Assembly: GCA_017650365.1 (NCBI GenBank)
Contig: JAGCEZ010000058.1
Coordinates: 1 to 46,187 of the forward strand
Reading direction: 5' to 3'
Length of the DNA: 46,187 nt
Source of the DNA: Fibrobacterales bacterium
GTDB lineage: Bacteria; Fibrobacterota; Fibrobacteria; Fibrobacterales; CADBQJ01
Under the pieces are notes generated by a model. That model was not told the DNA's origin. It saw nothing but the letters and a program-made list of their open reading frames with translations, and made no database searches. Made by a program: the position numbers and the translations under genes. Positions 40,136 through 46,187 of this stretch are shown here, piece by piece (the stretch's first letter is position 1; each line of letters starts with the position of its first letter).

Positions 40136-41766
40136 GGCTCCCCGTCCGCGGATTCGGGCCGCCCGCCGCCCAGGAGGTCCTCGATGCGCGCGATCCCGAA
40201 CCCGGGAGCGGCGTCGTGCGAGGCGACGAGCAGCATCAGCCCCCTGTTCTCGCAGAAGAGCCGCACGGCCTCCAGCACGGGGGCGCGGTCGGCCATCGGC
40301 ATCCGGGCCACGGGCTCGTCCAGCAGCACGAGCGACTGCGCCTGCAGCAGCACCGCCGCGAGCGCCAGGCGCTGCAGTTCGCCGCCGGAGAAGGAGGAGA
40401 CCAGGACGCCGTCCGCGCGGCTCTTCGATTCGGGCAGGCGGAGCGCGTCGACCAGCGCCCGTTCCTCCGCGTCGCGCGGCGCGAACGTGCATCCCGCGGG
40501 CAGGACGGGCTCCTGCGCCATGTAGGCGATGTCGGTCCCCATCGCGTTCCCGGGCAGGAGGATCTCGCCCGAACGGGGCTGGACCAGCCCGGCGACGAGC
40601 TTCAGGAGCGTGCTCTTGCCCGCGCCGTTCGCGCCCTGGAGCATCACCGGGCGCGAGAGGTCGAGCGTCCACTCCGCGTCGCGGAAGAGCTCCCTGGCCG
40701 CGTAGGAGAAGGAGAGGCGGTGCGCGCGCAGGCGTCCGTTCTCGCACGGAACGCGCGGCGCGGGTTCGGGCGAGGAGGCCAGCGCCCGCAGACGGTCCCA
40801 GGCGATCTGGGCGTCGCGCAGCACGGGAGGCAGGCGGAACGCCTCGCGCAGCGGGCGGTAGCAGAGCAGAAGCGCGCCGCAGAAGGCGACGAGGTCGGCC
40901 ACGTCCAGGCGCCCGGCCTTCAGGAGGGCGCCGGAGCCGACGAGGACGGCGAGGGTCGCCAGGCCGGAGACCAGCTCGGCGGCGCCGACGAGCCAGGCGC
41001 GGCGGGACTCGATCTTCCACGAGAGCTCGGCCAGCTCCTCGGTCTCGGCGAGGAGCGTTTTCTTCAATGCGAAAACCGGAGCGAGGAGCGTCCAGTTCTT
41101 CCGGAGCCGCAGCCAGTCCCCGAAGTCGCGCCCGAGCGACGAGCTGCGCGCCATCGCCTGGTCCATCGGAGTCCCCATGCGGTGCAGGCGGCGCTGCAGG
41201 AGCGCGACCACGGGCGCGAGGACGACCAGCATCCCGAAGGCGAGCTCCCACGAGAGGACGGCCATCCACGGGACGAAGACCGCGAGCTGCAGGAGCGAGA
41301 GGACGAACTGGTGCAGGTGCTCCCCGCCGCGGCGCAGGTACCCGACGTCGTGCGTGAAGCGCTGCGCCGCCTTCTGCTCCGACCCGCGCGGCACGGGCGA
41401 CTCCATCAGCGCGGTCCTCACGTCGCGCTCGAACAGCGCGGCGTGGCGCGTCACGGACCTCCAGCGCAGCACGCCCAGCGCGAACCGGGCCGCGACGCTG
41501 GCGACGAGGACGCCGCAGAGGAGAAGGCAGGTCTCCCACGTCGTCTCCCAGACGCGCCCCGCGAACGGAACGCCCTCCTCCCCCGCGCCCAGGAGGACGA
41601 CGCCGGCGCGGATCCCGCCGAGCAGGACCGCGTCGGAGAGCGTGGAGAGCGCGCCCAGCAGCGCGGGCGGGACCATCGAGCGCGCGCCGACGAACGCGCG
41701 CGCGAACGAGCGCAGATCCAGCGGCGGCGCGGGTTCGGGCGCCGGTGTCCGGGAGGAGTCGAAAGC
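40132..41766 (-). CDS. ABC transporter, fused membrane and ATPase domains
   Basis: A 544-residue half-transporter. About residues 30-300 are membrane-spanning with several helices; the ATPase domain has Walker A GANGAGKST, Q loop YMAQEPV, signature SFSGGELQRL, Walker B SLVLLDEPVA and H-loop VASHD. The type I exporter layout resembles MsbA-type lipid flippases, and its place at the head of a lipid A operon would suit lipid export, but the sequence is divergent. ATG at 41766 is chosen as the start nearest the conserved part; two upstream ATG codons lie in a stretch of repeated TTTCGGAAAA. No Shine-Dalgarno sequence; TAGAATTC stands 5 bases upstream. Confidence 0.85.
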   Translation of the reverse strand, partial: AFDSSRTPAPEPAPPLDLRSFARAFVGARSMVPPALLGALSTLSDAVLLGGIRAGVVLLGAGEEGVPFAGRVWETTWETCLLLCGVLVASVAARFALGVLRWRSVTRHAALFERDVRTALMESPVPRGSEQKAAQRFTHDVGYLRRGGEHLHQFVLSLLQLAVFVPWMAVLSWELAFGMLVVLAPVVALLQRRLHRMGTPMDQAMARSSSLGRDFGDWLRLRKNWTLLAPVFALKKTLLAETEELAELSWKIESRRAWLVGAAELVSGLATLAVLVGSGALLKAGRLDVADLVAFCGALLLCYRPLREAFRLPPVLRDAQIAWDRLRALASSPEPAPRVPCENGRLRAHRLSFSYAARELFRDAEWTLDLSRPVMLQGANGAGKSTLLKLVAGLVQPRSGEILLPGNAMGTDIAYMAQEPVLPAGCTFAPRDAEERALVDALRLPESKSRADGVLVSSFSGGELQRLALAAVLLQAQSLVLLDEPVARMPMADRAPVLEAVRLFCENRGLMLLVASHDAAPGFGIARIEDLLGGGRPESADGEP

Positions 41767-41823
41767 CATTTTCCGAATTCTAGCCATTTTCCGAAATTTT
41801 TTCCGAAAAATCTCCACGAACCC

Positions 41824-41853
41824 TTGACATCCTTCCGGGGTTTTCTATCTTTG
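41824..41853 (+). promoter_or_regulatory. Promoter of the tRNA-Glu gene
   Basis: TTGACA (41824-41829) and TATCTTTG (41846-41853) are separated by 16 bases. The second box fits TAnnTTTG exactly. Transcription would start about 20 bases before the tRNA 5' end at 41879. Confidence 0.75.
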
Positions 41854-41878
41854 TGTCCGCGTTCGAAAGAGCGTCTCT

Positions 41879-41951
41879 GCTCCCGTCGTCCAGAGGCCTA
41901 GGACTCATGATTTTCATTCATGCAACTCCGGTTCGAATCCGGACGGGAGTA
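41879..41951 (+). tRNA. tRNA-Glu (anticodon TTC)
   Basis: A full cloverleaf folds: acceptor GCTCCCG with CGGGAGT (G1-U72 wobble), D stem GTCC/GGAC, anticodon stem CATGA/TCATG with loop TTTTCAT giving anticodon TTC at 34-36, and T arm TCCGG-TTCGAAT-CCGGA. CCA is not encoded. GAA and GAG codons are read. Confidence 0.93.
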
Positions 41952-41961
41952 CTCGAAAAAG

Positions 41962-41990
41962 AAAACACCGCCCCGAGCGGTGTTTTTTTT
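41962..41990 (+). terminator. Intrinsic terminator after tRNA-Glu
   Basis: ACACCGC (41965-41971) and GCGGTGT (41977-41983) form a 7-bp stem, extendable by A-T pairs, with loop CCCGA and an eight-T run at 41983-41990. Confidence 0.88.
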
Positions 41991-41997
41991 ATCTTTG
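41990..41997 (+). promoter_or_regulatory. -7 promoter element of the tRNA-Gly gene
   Basis: TATCTTTG begins at the last T of the tRNA-Glu terminator and lies 7 bases before the tRNA-Gly 5' end at 42005. The same eight bases are found at the tRNA-Glu promoter. No -33 box is recognised, as the terminator stem occupies that place. Confidence 0.5.
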
Positions 41998-42004
41998 GCG
42001 ACGC

Positions 42005-42077
42005 GCGGTGGTAGCTCAATTGGTAGAGCATTAGCCTTCCAAGCTAACGGTTGTGGGTTCGAGTCTCATCCGCCGCT
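42005..42077 (+). tRNA. tRNA-Gly (anticodon TCC)
   Basis: Cloverleaf: acceptor GCGGTGG with CCGCCGC (one T-G wobble), D stem GCTC/GAGC, anticodon stem TTAGC/GCTAA with loop CTTCCAA giving TCC, T arm GTGGG-TTCGAGT-CTCAT with wobble pairs. CCA is not encoded. Reads GGA and GGG. Confidence 0.93.
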
Positions 42078-42081
42078 CTTG

Positions 42082-42106
42082 ACGCCCCGGTCCTCCGGGG
42101 CGTTTT
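42082..42106 (+). terminator. Intrinsic terminator after tRNA-Gly
   Basis: ACGCCCCGG (42082-42090) and CCGGGGCGT (42095-42103) form a perfect 9-bp stem with loop TCCT, followed by TTT, CC and TTTT. Confidence 0.85.
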
Positions 42107-42153
42107 CCTTTTCCGGCCACCTTTATTGTTAATTTAGGCGGCGGAGGCAGGAC

Positions 42154-42672
42154 ATGCAGCTCGAAGACGTCATCGCGAAACGCTATTCCGTCCGGAAATT
42201 CTCCGGAGAACCGGTTTCCGGCGGAGACCTCGGCGCGGTCCTCGAAGCGGTCCGCGTCGCCCCGTCCGCCAAGAACCAGCAGCCCGTGCGCGTCCTGGTC
42301 TGCTCGACGCCCGAAGAGCTCGCGAAGATCGACGCCTGCACCCCCTGCCGCTACGGCGCTCCCGTCGTCCTGGTCTTCGCCTGCGACGACGACCGCCGCT
42401 GGAAGAAGGAGAACCGCGCGGACTGCGGCCCCGTGGACGTCTCCATCGCCGCGACCTACGCGATGCTCGAGGCGACCGACCGCGGGCTCGGCTCCGTCTG
42501 GGTGATGAACTTCGAGGCGGCGAAGCTCACCGAGGCCTTCGGCCTCCCCGCGAACATCCGCCCGATCTGCCTGCTCCCGCTCGGGAAGGCCGCGCCCGGC
42601 GCGGAACCCGGCCCGAACCACGCGCTGCGCGTTCCGCTCTCCGAAATCCTGCTGAAGAGGGAGGGACGATGA
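42154..42672 (+). CDS. Nitroreductase-family FMN protein
   Basis: A 172-residue flavoprotein. The N-terminal RYSVRKFSGEPV with the Arg-Arg/Ser FMN contacts, APSAKNQQPVRVLV, and DVSIAATYAMLEATDRGLGSVWV are typical of the small nitroreductase branch. Such proteins use NAD(P)H to reduce nitro or quinone compounds; the substrate is unknown. The start ATG at 42154 begins directly before the conserved helix. The stop overlaps the start of the ferrochelatase-like gene (ATGA), so the two are translationally coupled. Confidence 0.9.
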   Translation: MQLEDVIAKRYSVRKFSGEPVSGGDLGAVLEAVRVAPSAKNQQPVRVLVCSTPEELAKIDACTPCRYGAPVVLVFACDDDRRWKKENRADCGPVDVSIAATYAMLEATDRGLGSVWVMNFEAAKLTEAFGLPANIRPICLLPLGKAAPGAEPGPNHALRVPLSEILLKREGR

Positions 42673-43676
42673 GCATCCTCGCGCGCATCTTCCAGCACTT
42701 CAAGACCGAGGAGAACGGTTCGCCCGACCCCACCAAGGCGGTGCTCCTGGTCGACTTCGGGTCGCCCGAGAGCAAGGAGGAGTACAAGGTCTTCCTCGAC
42801 CGGATCCTCTCGACGCCCGACCTCCTCTCCCCCTTCCCGCCGGTCCGCTGGTGGAAGAAGCGGCAGATCCTGGCCAAGCGGCTCGACGCGGGCTGGCAGC
42901 GCTACCTCTCCAACGGCGGTTCGCCCCTCAAGCGCGCCACCGGCGCCCTCGCGCGCGGGCTCTCCGCGGCGCTCCACGGCACGCAGGTCGGCTGCGCCTA
43001 CATCTACGGCGAGCCGCAGATCCCCGATGCGGTCGCGAAGATGGCGAAGTCGGGCATCCGCGAGCTGACGGTCCTTCCGCTCCACCCGCACTCGAGCCTG
43101 CTGACGCGCACGGCGGCGCGCGACGCCCTCGCCCGCGTCCCCTTCGGCCTCGGCATCCAGATCGACGTCGTCATGCCCTACGGAGAGCACCCCTTCTTCG
43201 TCACCTGGTGGAAGCAGCTCGTCAAGCAGGCGATCTACGCGAACAAGATGACCGCGCCGCACCTGCTCTTCGTCGCGCCGAGCGTGCCGAAGCGCTTCGC
43301 CGCCAGGCGCGACAACAAGTTCGCGGGCGAGGTCGAGGCCTCCTGCAGGACGATTGCGCTCACGCTCGGCCTGGAGTGGTCGCTCGCCTTCTCGTCGCCG
43401 ACGCAGCGCAACGCGAAGTGGATGGGCCCCACGCCCGAGGCGACGCTCGACGCGCTCGCGAAGAAGAACGTGTCCGAGGCGCTCATCCTCCCGATCGCCT
43501 TCATGGTGGAGAACATCGTCACCTCCACGATCTGGGGAAGCGGACTCGACCTCTCGCGCTGGCCTTCGATGAAAATCGCGCGCGTCCGCCTCGCGGACGG
43601 CCGCGGCCCCTGCGAAGCGCAGGAAGAGCTCGACGGGCTGCTCTACGCGCTCGTCCAGAGCGCGCAGAACGGCTAG
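42669..43676 (+). CDS. Ferrochelatase-family protein lacking catalytic His and Glu
   Basis: A 335-residue protein with the ferrochelatase fold landmarks: LLVDFGSPES near the N-terminus, NGGSPLKR (82-89), VLPLHPHSS (about 135-143) and FSSPTQRNAKWMGPTPE (241-257) which corresponds to the QSRxGxxxWxxP segment. The metal-inserting His of the usual S-A-H-G/S-x-P motif is Pro204 here (FVAPSVP), and the Glu of the D-x-x-E-T motif is Val284 (MVENIVTST). Ordinary iron insertion is therefore doubtful; a structural, cobalt-type or binding role is possible. No other haem genes are in the window. Confidence 0.82.
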   Translation: MSILARIFQHFKTEENGSPDPTKAVLLVDFGSPESKEEYKVFLDRILSTPDLLSPFPPVRWWKKRQILAKRLDAGWQRYLSNGGSPLKRATGALARGLSAALHGTQVGCAYIYGEPQIPDAVAKMAKSGIRELTVLPLHPHSSLLTRTAARDALARVPFGLGIQIDVVMPYGEHPFFVTWWKQLVKQAIYANKMTAPHLLFVAPSVPKRFAARRDNKFAGEVEASCRTIALTLGLEWSLAFSSPTQRNAKWMGPTPEATLDALAKKNVSEALILPIAFMVENIVTSTIWGSGLDLSRWPSMKIARVRLADGRGPCEAQEELDGLLYALVQSAQNG

Positions 43677-43709
43677 GGAAAGAGAAATCCTCCCGGACGA
43701 GACCGTAGG

Positions 43710-44534
43710 CTATTCGTCTTCGTCGTCCAAGTCTTCGTCCTCAGATTCCTCCTCGTCTGCGTCATCGGAATATTTTTCCAGCGTCTTTCTGGAATTTATT
43801 CTGTTCCCATACGAAGACCCGCTGGATTCCGTGAAAGCGAATCCCTTGATTTCGTCAATGCGAGGGTCGTCTCCGGAAATGTCCAAATCGATTATGCTTT
43901 CCGTATTTCGCCCGATGTGGTATTGCGATGCGGCGAGAATGATTGGAAACACTGCGCGAAGGTCGCCCGAACTTCCCGTGCTGACGATTTTCGTCTTCCA
44001 AACCGGCTGAATCGTCTGATTGCTGTTGTAGACGTCCAGGTCAATCGCCTCAAGAATGATGTAGCGTGTGTAGGTGACATAAGATCCAGTGTATGTCTGC
44101 GTGCCAGTGATGCCATAGGTGGGCGTTGTGCGCGACTGGTAGGACGCAAAACCGCCAAAGCTGCCCGATGCCCAGGCGTTTGTCGTTGTCTGCGTGCCGG
44201 TCTGCCCGAATGTCGGCACCGTGTACGTGTAGTGGTGCGTCTTGGGATCTCCAATGCCGTACCTGAGAAAAATCGCGATGCGCGCCTGATTGGACGTGCC
44301 GGCTTCAACAAAACCCTGTTTCTTGAGAACGCGTTTGACGTATTCCGCAAACTCGAGATACTGCATGTCTTGCGGCGATACGCCGTGGTTTCCCGGAAGC
44401 AGGACATAGCTCTTCTTTCCATCGTTGCGTCCGATGGAATCCACCTGCACGCTGCAATGAAGCGTCGCGGAAGTCGCCACGCAGCCGCTCAGCAACGCAA
44501 GCGCGGCAATCAAGGCAATGACGCGATTTCTCAT
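43710..44534 (-). CDS. Putative lipoprotein with repeat and acidic tail
   Basis: A 274-residue protein with lipobox LLSGC (Cys18). Its middle (about 105-160) contains two related segments, VPTFGQTGTQTTTNAW and TPTYGITGTQTYTGSY, as in DUF4136-like lipoproteins, to which the overall strand pattern also bears some likeness. The C-terminal 20 residues are almost all Asp/Glu (DDADEEESEDEDLDDEDE). Function unknown. ATG at 44534 is chosen as the first codon of the signal peptide. It follows the outer-membrane-type gene by 20 bases and shares its lower-GC composition. Confidence 0.78.
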   Translation of the reverse strand: MRNRVIALIAALALLSGCVATSATLHCSVQVDSIGRNDGKKSYVLLPGNHGVSPQDMQYLEFAEYVKRVLKKQGFVEAGTSNQARIAIFLRYGIGDPKTHHYTYTVPTFGQTGTQTTTNAWASGSFGGFASYQSRTTPTYGITGTQTYTGSYVTYTRYIILEAIDLDVYNSNQTIQPVWKTKIVSTGSSGDLRAVFPIILAASQYHIGRNTESIIDLDISGDDPRIDEIKGFAFTESSGSSYGNRINSRKTLEKYSDDADEEESEDEDLDDEDE

Positions 44535-44554
44535 GCGCACGGACTTGCCAGATC

Positions 44555-45151
44555 TTAATCGGGTCTTCCGCTTCCGCCGCCCGTGGACTTGTGCACGAAC
44601 CGGACGAAGACCAACAGCCCGACGTTTGCCTCGTCTTTGTGCGATTCTTCCAGCGTCACCGAGGAGAAGAAGAGCTTCGCTCCGAGCAATGCGCCGTTCT
44701 CCGTTCCGAAATTGTAGCCGCCACCCAGCGCAAGCGCGAATCCAGAACCGTTGTAGACGGTGGCGGTGTACCCGTATTCGTCCCGCAAATCGGTCATGTT
44801 TCCCGTCCAGGCATAGCCCACGGTGCCAAACAGTTGGCCATGTTCGGCAGGATAATAGATGAAGCTCGGACCGAGCATGTACGTGTTGAACTGCACGTAG
44901 TTCTCGGAGTCGTAATAGCGGTTGCCGACCCCGCCGAACTCGCCCGCAATCCAGAATTGTTCGTTGATCTGCCCGCCGACGCGCAACCCCAGGTCGACGG
45001 AGAGTTCCGAACACCCTTCGCAGGCATCTCCGAAACTTTTCCCTCCTACGCTGGTGGATGTTCCGCCAAATCCAAGTCCGATGTCGAAGTAGACCGCAAA
45101 AGAGTTCGCCGCAGCGAAAAAGAGAACGAAGAGGAAACTTTTGCGCATCAT
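44555..45151 (-). CDS. Small outer-membrane beta-barrel-like protein
   Basis: A 198-residue secreted protein (signal peptide MMRKSFLFVLFFAAANSFA). The mature part is made of short amphipathic strands with glycine and aromatic ends (YFDIGLGFGGTS, VDLGLRVGGQI, FWIAGEFGGVG, LFGTVGYAWTG, FALALGGGYNFG, ALLGAKLFFSSV, NVGLLVFVRFV), the pattern of an 8-strand OmpA/OmpX-like barrel. ATG at 45151 is favoured over the next ATG because AAGGA lies 7-8 bases upstream. A CEGC pair at about residue 43-46 might form a disulfide. It begins 4 bases after the preceding gene. Confidence 0.78.
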   Translation of the reverse strand: MMRKSFLFVLFFAAANSFAVYFDIGLGFGGTSTSVGGKSFGDACEGCSELSVDLGLRVGGQINEQFWIAGEFGGVGNRYYDSENYVQFNTYMLGPSFIYYPAEHGQLFGTVGYAWTGNMTDLRDEYGYTATVYNGSGFALALGGGYNFGTENGALLGAKLFFSSVTLEESHKDEANVGLLVFVRFVHKSTGGGSGRPD

Positions 45152-45155
45152 ATGA

Positions 45156-45707
45156 CTATCCTTCGGTGCTGAGGAGGCCAATGCCATCGTAGCAGGGTTC
45201 AACGTAGATGTAGCGCTGGTAGCCGTCCGTTGCGTTGTACCAATAGAAAGCCGCACCATATGCCGCGATAGTATTGTCGAGGAGGTTAATTTGATCCGTG
45301 GTGATGTTTAGCGAAAGGAGCCAGTTGCCGACTTCTGCCGCTGTACGGCATGTCGTGCCTGTAGTTTGCGTAGCCCTGTCACCGCAGATCGAATACATCG
45401 CGATATAGCCTTCGGTGGCGCGAGCTTGGGTGACGGCGCCGAAATCGAACCCTTCGCAGATATACCCGATTTCAGCGGCATACAAGGTCTGGGAAACGCT
45501 TCCATACGAATTTGAAGAAGGAAGAATGGCCGATGAGGTCGGCACATAGCTGTTCCCGCCAGAATTCCAGTTTGAGCTCGACGAAGGTGTGACGGAAGAC
45601 GTATTCGCCACGCTATTAGTGTTAACAGCGCTTGGACCAGTGCTCGAATTCTCCGAACAGGCAAACAGGAGCGCAACTGCAACAACGGCAAACAACTTTT
45701 TGAGCAT
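45156..45707 (-). CDS. Lipoprotein with Ser/Thr/Asn-rich linker
   Basis: A 183-residue protein with lipobox LLFAC (Cys17), then a Ser/Asn/Thr-rich linker to about residue 70 as in many Fibrobacter surface proteins. The globular remainder (about 70-183) contains four Cys (YICEGF, SICGD, TTCRT, EPCYD) likely to form disulfides, and many Tyr. No family recognised. ATG at 45707 has GGAGG. First gene of the trio with the small barrel and the acidic-tail lipoprotein, all envelope proteins that may act together. Confidence 0.75.
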   Translation of the reverse strand: MLKKLFAVVAVALLFACSENSSTGPSAVNTNSVANTSSVTPSSSSNWNSGGNSYVPTSSAILPSSNSYGSVSQTLYAAEIGYICEGFDFGAVTQARATEGYIAMYSICGDRATQTTGTTCRTAAEVGNWLLSLNITTDQINLLDNTIAAYGAAFYWYNATDGYQRYIYVEPCYDGIGLLSTEG

Positions 45708-45746
45708 AATAGTCCTCCCAAAAGGCGAGATGCGAACGCTATGCCA

Positions 45747-45754
45747 CAAAGATA
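45747..45754 (-). promoter_or_regulatory. -7 promoter element of the surface-protein trio
   Basis: On the minus strand TATCTTTG, identical to the tRNA promoter boxes, ends 39 bases before the ATG at 45707. A -33 partner is not clear. Confidence 0.5.
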
Positions 45755-45891
45755 CCGCGATCGTGACGCCGTTTTTACATTGTTGTTTTTTTTACAAAGC
45801 ACCTTGTCCTAAAAAAGGCTGGCGGCGCCGTTTTAGCGTTTAAAACCCCGAAATTTGCCGTCTTCTCCCCTCTTCCGTTTCTCCACAATAT

Positions 45892-45907
45892 GTTGTATTA
45901 TTACAAC
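45892..45907. promoter_or_regulatory. Perfect dyad upstream of the Rpn-family gene
   Basis: GTTGTA and TACAAC are perfect 6-base inverted arms around TTAT. It stands 73 bases before the ATG at 45981 in an AT-rich gap, and may be an operator. Confidence 0.4.
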
Positions 45908-45920
45908 GACGAATGAATGA

Positions 45921-45934
45921 GCGACTATTGTCGC
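45921..45934 (+). promoter_or_regulatory. Second dyad or leader hairpin before the Rpn-family gene
   Basis: GCGAC and GTCGC are perfect 5-base arms with loop TATT, followed by AATTTT. As RNA it would form a small hairpin in the leader of the gene at 45981. Confidence 0.35.
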
Positions 45935-45980
45935 AATTTTCGTCATCTTGCACAAACCACGCAGGAGAAGATTCCGCCGG

Positions 45981-46187
45981 ATGAACAAGGCCCAGTACCA
46001 CGAACTGCTCCGGGCGATGCGCGAAGACCCGTCCGCCATCGTCGAATTCCGCAAGAAGTACCGGAACGTCTATCCCTTCAGCGACGCGGTCTTCAAGCTG
46101 CTGATGCAGAACAACGCGCCGCGCCTGGTCGTTTTCCTGAACACGATGCTGGGACTCGAGGGCGACGACCGGATCAAGGATTTCGCC
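45981..46187 (+). CDS. N-terminal part of an Rpn/PD-(D/E)XK transposase-family nuclease
   Basis: The frame runs from ATG 45981 off the end of the window (69 residues seen). YPFSDAVFKLLMQNNAPRLVVFLNTML resembles the opening of the PD-(D/E)XK nuclease family transposase/Rpn group, where the Asp-x-x-F/K pattern begins the nuclease fold and a conserved L-x-x-F-L-N follows. Catalytic residues would lie beyond the window, so activity cannot be judged. AGGAG lies 13 bases upstream, rather far from the ATG. Members are numerous in Fibrobacter genomes and are often mobile or phase-variable. Confidence 0.75.
   Translation, partial: MNKAQYHELLRAMREDPSAIVEFRKKYRNVYPFSDAVFKLLMQNNAPRLVVFLNTMLGLEGDDRIKDFA

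Noticed and set aside
40132-41766. Calling the ABC transporter msbA
   Set aside because: Context is suggestive, but the membrane domain is divergent and no MsbA-specific residues are visible.
37360-41901. Very long plus-strand open frame of about 1,500 codons
   Set aside because: It is antisense to seven well-supported lipid A and envelope genes, and the translation is Arg/Ala/Gly-rich without motifs, as expected from GC-rich shadow frames.
41879-42077. tRNA genes as the attachment site of the accessory region
   Set aside because: They lie about 7 kb from the accessory region, separated by the lipid A operon, and no duplicated tRNA 3' end or integrase was seen.

Overview
The window reads as a chromosomal segment from a Gram-negative bacterium of the Fibrobacterota (Fibrobacter-like) lineage. 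The evidence is a lipoprotein with a FISUMP-type domain (the Fibrobacter succinogenes major paralogous domain), Ser/Thr-linker lipoproteins, a lipid A gene run, an Rpn/PD-(D/E)XK transposase-family gene, and promoter elements resembling the TAnnTTTG -7 box known from Bacteroidetes (a related FCB phylum). Housekeeping genes are very GC-rich; several accessory blocks are visibly more AT-rich. Species cannot be named from sequence alone.

Layout. 1-5215: end of an unknown gene, an outer-membrane-type protein behind a pyrD-like dehydrogenase (minus strand), then a divergent run nfu-like, pyrE, lipoprotein, outer membrane protein (plus strand). 5285-10735: minus-strand envelope operon of GH57-like protein, STAS/coiled-coil membrane protein, lytic transglycosylase, TolC-like protein and MlaC-like protein. 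10798-12830: folK, deoxynucleoside kinase and panC (minus). 13026-16530: rho, proC, obgE (plus).

16544-34568 is an accessory region inserted between obgE and the lipid A genes, all on the minus strand. It holds (i) a RelB/DinJ-type antitoxin with a PIN toxin; (ii) a five-gene defence operon: GHKL (MutL/MORC-like) ATPase, Z1 ATPase, PD-(D/E)XK protein, AIPR protein, C5-cytosine methyltransferase; (iii) a FISUMP lipoprotein; (iv) two paralogous proteins each made of two copies of an unrecognised domain of about 105 residues; (v) a three-gene operon of a double-AAA+ ATPase and two paralogous zinc-ribbon-like proteins. Items iv and v are the best candidates for undescribed systems.

35106-41766 is a tightly overlapping minus-strand envelope operon: ABC transporter, ICMT-like methyltransferase, waaA, ispH, lpxC, fabZ, lpxA. 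tRNA-Glu and tRNA-Gly follow on the plus strand with clear promoters and terminators, then a nitroreductase and a ferrochelatase-like protein whose catalytic residues look lost. 43710-45707 is a less GC-rich minus-strand trio of surface proteins. The window ends inside an Rpn/PD-(D/E)XK family gene.

Two genome-style signals recur. Many operon genes start inside the previous stop codon (ATGA, GTGA or TTGA overlaps). Several genes without a Shine-Dalgarno sequence have a TAnnTTT-type box only 4-5 bases before ATG, which suggests leaderless mRNAs.
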